From contig CAZFJW010000034.1 in NCBI GenBank assembly GCA_964519355.1, positions 1 to 13,796 on the forward strand: a stretch of 13,796 nt of DNA, read 5' to 3'. This DNA comes from CAZBEA01 sp964519355. Its GTDB lineage: Bacteria; Patescibacteriota; Microgenomatia; Levybacterales; GWA1-39-11. Of the stretch, positions 7,328-13,796 are shown piece by piece. Each line of letters starts with the position of its first letter. The stretch's first letter is position 1. The notes beneath the pieces were generated by a model. The model did no database searches, was not told the origin of the DNA, and saw only the letters and a list, made by a program, of their open reading frames with translations. Position numbers and translations under genes: made by a program.

Positions 7328-9814
7328 TTATACTACAAAGTTAATAATTTTTCCAGGAACGTATATTATTTTTTTAACTGAAGCCTCACTGCCAATCCAA
7401 CCCACAATCTTCTCATTCGCAAGTGCAATGCGTTTTACTTTTTCTTGATTAGATGAATCATCCTTATGAATTGTTATTACTATCCTCGTCTTCCCATTAA
7501 CCTGAACCGCAATTGGTAATTCATCCTCGATTAATTTTGCTGGGTCGTATGTAGGCCACGTTGAAGTATGAATACTCTTAAATTCTATATTTCCCATTAT
7601 GACTGTTTGCCATAATTCTTCTGTTAAATGCGGTGCAAAAGGAGCCAAAAGCTGAAGAAAAATAGTAGCTTCATTTTTTGTCAATTTTGAATTTTTAAGA
7701 TTTATTTCATCATTCAAAAAGTTCATCCATTCCATCATCGAAGCTATCGCAGTGTTATAGGAGAATGAATTGATATCTTCTGATACCTTTTTAATCGTTT
7801 TGTGCATGATAAAAACTCTCTCGCTAGATAACACTTCATCTTCACTTTTCACTGTGAAATCATGGTGTAATAATTTCCACAGACGTTTCACGAATCTATG
7901 CATGCCTTCTATTCCACTATCACGAAAATCTCCGCCATCAGAAAATGGTCCCAAGAACATCAAGTATAATCGCAATGTATCAGCACCGTATTTGAGAATA
8001 TATTCGTCTGGAACTACAACATTTCCTTTAGATTTACTCATTTTTGCACCATCTTTAATAATAAGGCCATGTGCAAAAAACCTGGAGAATGGCTCCTCAA
8101 AATCAACTAATTTCAAATCATACAATACCATCGTGACAAAACGAGCATATAAAAGATGAAGCACACTGTGCTCTGCTCCGCCAATGTATGAATGAACTGG
8201 GAGCCATTTTTTAACTCTTTCTATATCAAATGCTTTATCTTTAATATCAGTTGAAGTGTATCTTAGGAAATACCATGCGCTATCAAGAAAAGTATCAGAC
8301 ACATCAGTCTCACGTACAGCCTTCCCGGAACAACCAGGACATATTGTTTCATAAAATTCTGGATGATTTGCTAGAGGCGCCTTACCAGTTCCCATCGGTT
8401 TCCAATCTTTAACATCAGGAAGTAGAACAGGAAGATCTTTCTCACTTACCGTATACCAGCCTGCCATATCTTCTCTTTCTCCATTTCCAGCCTCAAAACA
8501 ATTCTCGCAAAAAATCATAGGGATTGGAGGACCCCAATACCTTTGTCTTGATATCAACCAATCTCTTAAATGATATTGTGATTCCCTTTGACCAACTCTT
8601 TTCTCTTCTAAAGAGGATATAACTGTGTCCATTTGAGAAGGAACACTCAATCCTTCCCAATCTCCAGAATTAATAAGCTTTCCGCTTCCAAGATACGGTT
8701 CATTTTGAACATCAACGTTCTTGGAATCAATTACTCCAACTATAGGCAACTTATATTTCTTGGCAAATTCAAAATCCCTTGTGTCATGCGCTGGCACAGC
8801 CATTATAGCTCCTGTTCCATATCCCATAAGAACATAGTCAGCAATCCATATAGGAAGCTTTTCACCATTTATTGGATTTATTGCATAGAGTCCGGAAAAT
8901 ACTCCAGTTTTTTCTTTATCAAGAGCTGTGCGATCCCGATCTGACTTTGTTTTTGCCTCACTGATATATTTTCTTGCCTGAACATCTTTAACATCTTCTA
9001 AAATGGGATGCTCAGGAGAAACCACTACAAATGTGGCTCCATAAAGAGTGTCTGGCCTTGTGGTAAAAACTTCGAGCATCGCCAGCTCCTCATTTTGTGT
9101 GCCTACAAGCTCAAATTGAATCTTTGCGCCATCACTCTTCCCAATCCAATTTCTTTGGGCAATTTTTACTTTTTCAGTCCAATCAAGACCCTCTATATTA
9201 TTAAGAAGTCTGTCAGCATATTGAGTAATCCTAAAGAACCACTGCTCGAGCGCTCTCTTCTCAACTTCTGAGCTGCATCTCTCACATTTTCCTTGAATTA
9301 CTTGTTCATCAGATAAAACTGTTTTACATGATGGACACCAATTCACATCAGCTTTTTTTCTATAAGCTAGTCCGTTTTTGAACATTTGCATAAATATCCA
9401 TTGGGTCCATTGATAATAATCAGGATTATAAGTCTCTACAGTACGACCCCAATCGAATGAGTTACCAATAGACCTTAACTGTCTATAAAAATTCTTCTCA
9501 GCACGAATAGCCTGATCTTTCGGATGTTGACCGATTTTCATTGCGTAGTTTTCTGAATGTATTCCAAATCCATCAAGCCCAATTGGCTCAAGTACATCTT
9601 TGCCTTGCATACGAATATACCTTCCATATACATCTGTGCCTGTAAATGCATACATATTACCTACATGCAGCCCCTCTGCTGAAGGGTATGGGAACATCAT
9701 GAGATTAAAGTACGGATCACGGGCATTATCAATATTGGGAGAATACGTCTTATTCTGCTCCCAAAAATCTTGCCATTTTGCTTCGATATCTTTGTGATTA
9801 AATTTTGAATCCAT
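7328..9814 (-). CDS. leuS: Leucyl-tRNA synthetase
   Basis: 828 residues, ATG at 9814, a normal bacterial-type length. Class I signatures are complete: the HIGH-type motif YPSAEGLHVGN (43-53) and KMSKS (591-595). A zinc knuckle is at Cys160, Cys163, Cys177 and Cys180; a second Cys cluster lies at 436-439 and 492-495. The CP1 editing domain includes TTRPDT (251-256), GYGTGAIMAVPAHDTRD (331-347) and the following segments, so mischarged tRNA can be hydrolysed. The C-terminal domain (about 760-828, with VQVNGKTR) is present. It charges tRNA-Leu in the cytosol. It heads the transcription unit that continues into comEA and comEC, so competence genes are tied to a housekeeping promoter. No T-box or long leader is visible; the predicted leader is about 4-5 nt. 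Confidence 0.99.
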   Translation of the reverse strand: MDSKFNHKDIEAKWQDFWEQNKTYSPNIDNARDPYFNLMMFPYPSAEGLHVGNMYAFTGTDVYGRYIRMQGKDVLEPIGLDGFGIHSENYAMKIGQHPKDQAIRAEKNFYRQLRSIGNSFDWGRTVETYNPDYYQWTQWIFMQMFKNGLAYRKKADVNWCPSCKTVLSDEQVIQGKCERCSSEVEKRALEQWFFRITQYADRLLNNIEGLDWTEKVKIAQRNWIGKSDGAKIQFELVGTQNEELAMLEVFTTRPDTLYGATFVVVSPEHPILEDVKDVQARKYISEAKTKSDRDRTALDKEKTGVFSGLYAINPINGEKLPIWIADYVLMGYGTGAIMAVPAHDTRDFEFAKKYKLPIVGVIDSKNVDVQNEPYLGSGKLINSGDWEGLSVPSQMDTVISSLEEKRVGQRESQYHLRDWLISRQRYWGPPIPMIFCENCFEAGNGEREDMAGWYTVSEKDLPVLLPDVKDWKPMGTGKAPLANHPEFYETICPGCSGKAVRETDVSDTFLDSAWYFLRYTSTDIKDKAFDIERVKKWLPVHSYIGGAEHSVLHLLYARFVTMVLYDLKLVDFEEPFSRFFAHGLIIKDGAKMSKSKGNVVVPDEYILKYGADTLRLYLMFLGPFSDGGDFRDSGIEGMHRFVKRLWKLLHHDFTVKSEDEVLSSERVFIMHKTIKKVSEDINSFSYNTAIASMMEWMNFLNDEINLKNSKLTKNEATIFLQLLAPFAPHLTEELWQTVIMGNIEFKSIHTSTWPTYDPAKLIEDELPIAVQVNGKTRIVITIHKDDSSNQEKVKRIALANEKIVGWIGSEASVKKIIYVPGKIINFVV

Positions 9815-9825
9815 AGTTAAAGGCT

Positions 9826-9854
9826 ATTGTATCAAATACAAACTTAGGTTCCAA
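9826..9854 (-). promoter_or_regulatory. Promoter of the leuS-comEA-comEC unit
   Basis: On the minus strand: TTGGAA (9854-9849), a 17-bp spacer, TACAAT (9831-9826), with an extended -10 TG just upstream (9834-9833). The -10 ends 11 nt before the leuS ATG, so the leader would be only about 4-5 nt. Confidence 0.6.
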
Positions 9855-9964
9855 GCATTCTTAAATCAAACACTTGAAGATGACAATAGGATTTTTAAAA
9901 TATATGACTGGGATATAAATCTCATTTTAATAAATAATACAAATCCTAAAATATCTTTTCACAA

Positions 9965-9973
9965 TGGTACAAT
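9965..9973 (+). promoter_or_regulatory. Possible extended -10 promoter for a small transcript
   Basis: TG-G-TACAAT matches the extended -10 pattern; no good -35 is seen 17 bp upstream. Transcription would start near 9980, running toward the hairpins at 10010-10062. Confidence 0.3.
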
Positions 9974-10007
9974 ATCTATTGTTTAAAATTACTTAACTAC
10001 AGGATTT

Positions 10008-10070
10008 ATGATAAATAAGATTTATCTACCTAAATACATCAAAGAACATCAATATTTAGGTATTTTTTGA
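10008..10070 (+). CDS. Candidate 20-residue small protein (uncertain)
   Basis: ATG at 10008 follows AGGA at 10001-10004 and opens a frame of 20 codons ending TGA at 10068-10070. The peptide begins MINKIYLPKYIK and is basic and aromatic. Its whole length lies over two hairpins, and the stop codon overlaps the T tract. It may be a real small gene, a leader peptide, or a chance frame inside a small RNA; nothing identifies a function. Confidence 0.2.
   Translation: MINKIYLPKYIKEHQYLGIF
10010..10068 (+). terminator. Two tandem hairpins followed by T6 (intrinsic terminator or small structured RNA)
   Basis: Hairpin 1: GATAAAT (10010-10016), loop AAG, ATTTATC (10020-10026), a perfect 7-bp stem. Hairpin 2 begins at the next base: TACCTAAATA (10027-10036), 16-nt loop, TATTTAGGTA (10053-10062), a perfect 10-bp stem, then six T (10063-10068). 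Stem 2 plus the T run looks like an AU-rich intrinsic terminator, yet no annotated gene is transcribed into it, so it may end a small RNA starting near 9980. Confidence 0.45.
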
Positions 10071-10389
10071 GGCTAATTCCTTATAGTATTTACTTCTATG
10101 AAAAGGCTCATATTTATCATACTGAATATAATCATCCATTTTATGGTTTAGATTGATTTAACAGCCTAAAAAAATCATTATAATTGATAGCGAAATTTTG
10201 TTATAAGTGCTAAAAATTTTAAATGTTCTAATTATTTTCGTATTAATAATATTCAATCTTGTTTCGAATTATTTTCTACTTTTAAGGACGACTTGTTTAT
10301 AAAGCTTTTCATGATTTTGAGCTTTTGCGTTAATAATTACCCTACTCATAAAGCATATAGAATTAAAATATCTGATTTATTTGGGTACC

Positions 10390-10398
10390 TGTTATAAT
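10390..10398 (+). promoter_or_regulatory. Extended -10 promoter, predicted leaderless transcript of the 10405 gene
   Basis: TG-T-TATAAT is a perfect extended -10 box. It ends 6 nt before the ATG at 10405, so the first transcribed base would be about the A of the start codon. No clear -35 box. Confidence 0.65.
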
Positions 10399-10404
10399 AT
10401 TTAT

Positions 10405-11013
10405 ATGAAAATTTTCAAAGAGACTATCACAATACTAGTCTCTACTTCTCTTGTGCTTATTATTGTGAATACGAGTTTTTCACTTTATTTAACTCAAATA
10501 TTAGCCTTTATCGTGGCTGTATCAATATTAGTAATAGTAATAAAAAAAAGAAAGAATAAAGAGATTCTATCAGGCTCACTACTTGAAGTTTTTGGCATTA
10601 CAACGTCCATTTTTTTAACAATATTCCTTACTGATGCGGTAAATTCTCCATTATTTTTTCTTTTGTATTTTCTCCTTTTTGGTATTGCTTTCCTTATGGA
10701 GCCTTACGCTGTCTTTATATTTCTAGCTGGAATTCTTATACTATTTGTGCCTAAAATGCTCCCAGGAATTGATGTGGCTGAATTGGCGCGTGTGGGTGGT
10801 ATCATTCTGATATCTCCCATCGCATACTTCTTTGGCAGAGAATTCCAAAGGAGAGAAAAATTAGAGAAAGATATAGAAGAAAAAGCAGAAAAGATTATGG
10901 AGGTTGCAAAAGATGTCAAAGATAATAACATACTAGAGGATTATTCAAATACTGAAGTAGATGAAATAATTGAAGAAGCGTCTGAGCTCAAAAAATCTGC
11001 CCAAAATGAGTAA
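10405..11013 (+). CDS. Multi-pass membrane protein of unknown function with charged cytoplasmic tail
   Basis: 202 residues from the ATG at 10405. A TTG at 10381 is in frame but lies upstream of the -10 box, so it cannot be the start. Hydrophobic segments at about 8-26, 28-47, 60-76, 80-98, 100-116 and 129-143 suggest five or six membrane helices, with basic KKRKNK (47-52) after the second marking the cytoplasmic side. From about 147 the chain is highly charged (REFQRREKLEKDIEEKAEK), probably a coiled-coil or helical tail in the cytosol. I do not recognise the family. Its last 8 nt overlap the start of the secreted-protein gene, so the two are probably translated together and may work together, for instance as a membrane partner, sensor or export helper. 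That role is inference from context. Confidence 0.8.
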   Translation: MKIFKETITILVSTSLVLIIVNTSFSLYLTQILAFIVAVSILVIVIKKRKNKEILSGSLLEVFGITTSIFLTIFLTDAVNSPLFFLLYFLLFGIAFLMEPYAVFIFLAGILILFVPKMLPGIDVAELARVGGIILISPIAYFFGREFQRREKLEKDIEEKAEKIMEVAKDVKDNNILEDYSNTEVDEIIEEASELKKSAQNE

Positions 11014-11752
11014 AAAAACCAGTAGCAAAATTTATCTATCTCTGCTAATCATTTTTAGCATCATTTTTGTCCCGTCAATACAGGCACAAAGTGAAATGAA
11101 GAATGATACATATAGAATTCAACTTGGGAGTTTTAACATGGGGTCAGGAAAACCAACTAATTCTAGTTATAAGATAGGATTTACTGTTGGAAATACGGCA
11201 ATAGGACTCGATACTGGTGCAAATTACAAGGTAAAATCCGGCTTTCAATATATACACCCTATTGACCAATTTATATTTTCATTAAGTACACTCTTTGTTG
11301 ATTTTGGTGTAATTAATCCTGGCGAACCAATTACAAGAACAAATACTTTAACAATTACGAATAGAACCGCTCACGGATACCAAGTGACAGCTCTTGAAAG
11401 TAGCCCTATGAAGCTAAAAGATTCAAGCATTACAATTCCAGACACTGTATGCGATTCCGGAACATGCACTGAATCCACAGCCTCAACTTGGAATAATCCT
11501 CTCGTTTATGGGTTTGGATATAGATGTGATGATATAACAGAGACAGATTGTAGTGATGACTTTTCATCTTCTAGTACTTTTAAACAATTCGCTAATTCTG
11601 AAGCAAACGAAACTGCTAAGATATTAATGTCAGGTTCAAATTCAGGTGTAGATAAAAAAGCTCAAATAACTTATAAGGTGAATATTGCAAATACCCAGCC
11701 TGCTGGGGAATATCGAAATACTATTACATATATCGCTACTCCCTTCTATTAA
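11006..11752 (+). CDS. Secreted beta-rich surface protein, WxL-like in architecture
   Basis: 248 residues from the ATG at 11006, which overlaps the upstream stop (ATGAGTAA). A TTG at 10970 would add 12 residues ahead of the basic n-region; the ATG gives a textbook signal peptide (MSKK, hydrophobic 9-23, cleavage after SIQA at about 27). The mature protein has a YRIQLGSFNMGSG segment with SSYKIGFTVG and ANYKVKSGFQY, then from about 88 a beta-sandwich-like domain: FSLSTLFVDFGVINPGEPITR, NTLTITNRTAHGYQV and a final AGEYRNTITYIATPFY, given here as separate strands. Four cysteines (139, 144, 164, 172) could form two disulfides. No C-terminal anchor or sortase motif is present. It resembles WxL-type surface proteins in the closing 'AGxYxNxITY' strand, but the WxL motifs are absent. 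Likely a surface protein retained by a partner, possibly the anchored protein at 12250. Confidence 0.8.
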   Translation: MSKKTSSKIYLSLLIIFSIIFVPSIQAQSEMKNDTYRIQLGSFNMGSGKPTNSSYKIGFTVGNTAIGLDTGANYKVKSGFQYIHPIDQFIFSLSTLFVDFGVINPGEPITRTNTLTITNRTAHGYQVTALESSPMKLKDSSITIPDTVCDSGTCTESTASTWNNPLVYGFGYRCDDITETDCSDDFSSSSTFKQFANSEANETAKILMSGSNSGVDKKAQITYKVNIANTQPAGEYRNTITYIATPFY

Positions 11753-12249
11753 TCTATTTAGCAATAAAGAAAAAAATCTGATAAAAATATTTAACTATAA
11801 GTTATATGGTTTTGTTCATTTTAACCTAAAATCATTTTTTCCAATAATATCAATCTAAAATGCAATAATATATCGCTATCAATCATATTATAAATATGCT
11901 AATCAGCTTCGTTTTTAGCACACCAATTATTTGATATATTTTGATTCCCCTATTTTTATATACTTACAAATTAAATTTTTACACATTAAAATTTACCATT
12001 GATATAAATTAATTATAGTTCGAGAAAAATTCGTATTATTCAATATCAGTTTAAGGTTTGGTCAAATTATTGTTTTCACGGTATTTTCTCATGTATGGGA
12101 AAGTCCATCCTTCATTTTATATGATTTAGCACTAGCACCTATGTTTTTCGTATGCTATTTTGGCAATTATAAGATATTTTGTTTTATGCATCTTAGTTTT
12201 AAAAACTTTCCCATTTTAATTTACTTTAAAACCCTCGTATAATAAATCT
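11753..12249. other. 497-bp AT-rich spacer between secreted and anchored surface genes
   Basis: No RNA gene, clear terminator or ordinary gene is seen. It contains a startless frame open for 79 codons (12003-12242, plus), minor AT-only inverted repeats (11972-11979 with 11988-11995), and at its right end the -10 box of the next gene. Confidence 0.6.
12238..12243 (+). promoter_or_regulatory. TATAAT -10 box, predicted leaderless transcript of the 12250 gene
   Basis: A perfect TATAAT ends 6 nt before the ATG at 12250, the same spacing as at 10398/10405. No convincing -35 or extended TG. Transcription would begin at the start codon itself. Confidence 0.6.
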
Positions 12250-13242
12250 ATGAAGAGAAAATATTGCGTGTTGGTAATCTTTGTACTTATTGTTATTAAG
12301 GTACTAACTGACAAAGTTTACGCTCAGGAATTCTCTCTTGGAATTTACCCCCCCATAATTCAAGCAACTACACTACCACCAACTGTAATCAAGCCAAAGA
12401 TTACAATATCAAATAAAACAGATTCAGAATTGAATCTCGCTATTAGATTAAAACCTTTTAGACCTACAGGCAAAGGTGATGGAAGCATAACATATCCAAA
12501 CTCAACCTCTTTGCCTGAATATTTAATATTCCCTCTTACAAAAATCTTTGATGGAGAAAATTCAATTAATACAATTACACTCGGACCGAAGGAAACTAAG
12601 GATCTGAATATTCAAATTGATATCAACCGCGATACTCCACTTGCCGACTATTATTTCAGTGTTCTATTTATTTCAGATTCTGAAGAAAAAAAGGAATCAC
12701 CAAATATTCAAATACCAGCTGGAATAGCAACGAATGTAATTTTAACTGTGGGACAAAATAGATCAAAAGATATAAAAATAGAATCTTTTAAATCTCCGAG
12801 GATTGTAAGCTCAGGCCCAGTTCCATTTACAGTTCTCCTTAAAAATTCAGGACAGCATCTTATTACACCCTCTGCAAAGATAGAAATAAAAAACATGTTC
12901 GGAAAATCGGTTGGAACTATACCATTACTCCCAGAATATATCCTATCCTCTTCCACTAGGTATCTTGTGGAAGAGGCTTATGCTTCAAGAAGTGCGGATA
13001 TCATAGCAAAGCTTAATAAATCCGGCGGGCAAAACGTATCTTTATATAACAAAAACTTCATGTTTGGTAAATATGAAGCAAAAGTAAGTGGATTCCTAAT
13101 GGAAGATTCAACAATCACATTCTCAAAAAACCTTGTGTTTTATGCGCTCCCAATTCCTTACATTATTGCACTTGTACTTATACTAGTTATCTTAATAATT
13201 ATTATCTCCCGCGTGAAAAAAATAAAAAATAAGAACCAATAG
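12250..13242 (+). CDS. Membrane-anchored extracellular two-domain protein, DUF916/WxL-interacting-like
   Basis: 330 residues, ATG at 12250 placed by the adjacent -10 box. Signal peptide 1-25 (KRK, hydrophobic stretch, cleavage after VYA). Domain 1 (about 27-165) is a beta-sandwich opening with LGIYPPIIQATTLPPTVIKPKI, ISNKTDSELNLAIR and the LGPKETKDLNIQIDINRDTP edge, the layout of DUF916-type folds; quoted here in pieces. Domain 2 (about 166-295) has FTVLLKNSGQHLITPSAKIEIKN and a FGKYEAKVSG strand. A C-terminal helix (about 301-320) is followed by a basic tail RVKKIKNKNQ that stays in the cytosol. In Gram-positive bacteria such proteins hold WxL proteins at the wall; here the secreted partner could be the 11006 product. 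The C-terminal half aligns with the truncated gene at 1-611. Family naming is from memory of the pattern, not a search. Confidence 0.82.
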   Translation: MKRKYCVLVIFVLIVIKVLTDKVYAQEFSLGIYPPIIQATTLPPTVIKPKITISNKTDSELNLAIRLKPFRPTGKGDGSITYPNSTSLPEYLIFPLTKIFDGENSINTITLGPKETKDLNIQIDINRDTPLADYYFSVLFISDSEEKKESPNIQIPAGIATNVILTVGQNRSKDIKIESFKSPRIVSSGPVPFTVLLKNSGQHLITPSAKIEIKNMFGKSVGTIPLLPEYILSSSTRYLVEEAYASRSADIIAKLNKSGGQNVSLYNKNFMFGKYEAKVSGFLMEDSTITFSKNLVFYALPIPYIIALVLILVILIIIISRVKKIKNKNQ

Positions 13243-13291
13243 TAATATTCCTCTTCCTGAGCTACTGTCATAAACTACAAAAATTTAAAAA

Positions 13292-13416
13292 TCTATAAGA
13301 CTATTAATTAAAAATTATCTTTATATAACAGGATAATTCGATTATTCTTTTTTTTATCATTCTTATGTTGCAAATGCTATTTTTGTAATAATGTTAAATA
13401 GATTAAGTCTTATAGA
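13292..13416. repeat. Perfect 11-bp inverted repeat with arms 103 bp apart
   Basis: TCTATAAGACT at 13292-13302 and its exact complement AGTCTTATAGA at 13406-13416. The arms enclose the terminator hairpin. They could be operator half-sites, long-range RNA pairing, or chance in AT-rich DNA. Confidence 0.4.
13331..13355 (+). terminator. Intrinsic terminator of the 12250 gene
   Basis: GGATAAT (13331-13337), loop TCG, ATTATTC (13341-13347): a 7-bp stem with one G-U pair, followed directly by eight T (13348-13355). It lies about 90 nt after the stop codon of the anchored-protein gene. Confidence 0.65.
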
Positions 13417-13728
13417 AATCTTTTTTAACGAAAATATTTATTGATTTAAAACTTATATAGTATTTATTTTTACGCAAAGTCCGAAAATTTATTATTATTC
13501 TTCACTTTTAATCAAACTTTCACCCTTTTACGTCATACTTCGTCAAAATACAAAATGATATATTTTTATACATTATGATTCATTTAATAATTACCGCATT
13601 CTGTCTTATTTTTTACCGAAAATTAGTATAATCAACTATAAATAAGGCTACTTACTTTTACCGCATTGCGATCTGAGACTAAGGAATCTAAAGTTTTATA
13701 CCTAGATTAGACAATTTAGCTATAGGTC

Positions 13729-13757
13729 TTGACAGAATTTTTATTTTCACGCTAAAT
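13729..13757 (+). promoter_or_regulatory. Possible promoter reading out of the window
   Basis: A perfect TTGACA (13729-13734) is followed after 17 bp by CTAAAT (13752-13757; TAAATA one base on). The -10 is imperfect. No gene begins within the remaining 40 bases. Confidence 0.35.
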
Positions 13758-13796
13758 AATATGTATATAATAATAATATAAGTATTTATATAAATA

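Larger units (their letters stand above)
9815..10404. other. 590-bp AT-rich intergenic spacer between leuS and the surface genes
   Basis: Divergent spacer, very long for this otherwise compact DNA. At the left it holds the leuS promoter (minus strand). In the middle are an extended -10 box, a 20-codon open frame and two adjacent hairpins ending in six T. At the right is the promoter of the gene at 10405. I see no convincing tRNA, riboswitch or longer gene in the rest (about 10071-10385). Confidence 0.6.
13243..13796. other. 554-bp AT-rich region after the last surface gene
   Basis: It holds the terminator at 13331-13355, an 11-bp inverted repeat, a repeated TACCGCATT (13592-13600 and 13659-13667) and a possible rightward promoter near 13729. 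No coding region or tRNA can be supported. Confidence 0.6.

Noticed and set aside
10098..10151. 17-residue frame MKRLIFIILNIIIHFMV resembling a signal peptide, with TATAGT upstream
   Set aside because: It stops at once with no mature protein in any nearby frame. AT-rich DNA yields such hydrophobic strings easily.
11796..11816. Small TAACT/AGTTA hairpin after the secreted-protein gene as a terminator
   Set aside because: The stem is only 5 bp of mostly A-T pairs and the following sequence is not a clean T run.
11972..11995. 8-bp AT-only hairpin TAAATTTT/AAAATTTA
   Set aside because: Composed only of A and T in AT-rich DNA, with no following T tract. Expected by chance.
12141..12242. 33-codon ATG-started frame before the 12250 gene
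   Set aside because: It runs through the promoter of the next gene and has no start signal of its own.
1..13796. CRISPR array, insertion sequence, rRNA or tRNA genes
   Set aside because: No regularly spaced repeats, no transposase-like protein or terminal repeats flanking one, and no conserved RNA segments were seen.

Overview
The window looks like a piece of a small-genome Candidate Phyla Radiation (Patescibacteria) chromosome, most likely of the Microgenomates type. This is judged from familiarity with the gene content: a leuS-comEA-comEC run, receiver-only and multi-domain kinase signalling genes, and secreted or anchored surface proteins with no metabolic genes. No marker gene settles the lineage. 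DNA is AT-rich and standard stops are used: TGA ends comEC and the response regulator, so the UGA=Gly code of Gracilibacteria/SR1 is not indicated. Almost no gene has a Shine-Dalgarno sequence.

Layout. Bases 1-611 (+) hold the 3' part of a membrane-anchored extracellular protein. Convergent to it, 3292-614 (-) is a signalling cassette: a stand-alone CheY-like receiver, an unknown acidic protein, and a GAF/PAS histidine kinase with one N-terminal membrane helix. Divergent from the cassette, 3381-4670 (+) is a 429-residue protein with a MurG-like (GT-B) C-terminal half. Then 9814-4675 (-) is one compact unit: leucyl-tRNA synthetase, ComEA, ComEC channel, and the ComEC metallo-beta-lactamase domain as a separate gene overlapping by ATGA. 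The unit supplies the DNA receptor, channel and putative nuclease for natural DNA uptake behind a housekeeping gene.

From 9815 onward the texture changes. Three surface genes, 10405-11013, 11006-11752 and 12250-13242 (+), are separated or flanked by AT-rich spacers of about 500-590 bp, in contrast to gaps of 0-80 bp elsewhere. The first encodes a multi-helix membrane protein, the second a secreted beta-rich protein, the third a protein with signal peptide, two beta domains and a C-terminal anchor. The third is a paralogue of the truncated gene at the left edge. Together they resemble, in architecture only, the WxL / DUF916 (WxL-interacting) surface systems of Gram-positive bacteria.

Regulation. 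Genes that head a transcription unit have a TATAAT-like -10 box ending only 6-11 nt before the start codon (3381, 9814, 10405, 12250). This predicts leaderless or nearly leaderless mRNAs, with downstream genes reached by stop/start overlap or abutment. A good intrinsic terminator follows the last gene. A possible small RNA or 20-codon gene with a terminator-like hairpin lies in the spacer upstream of the surface genes.
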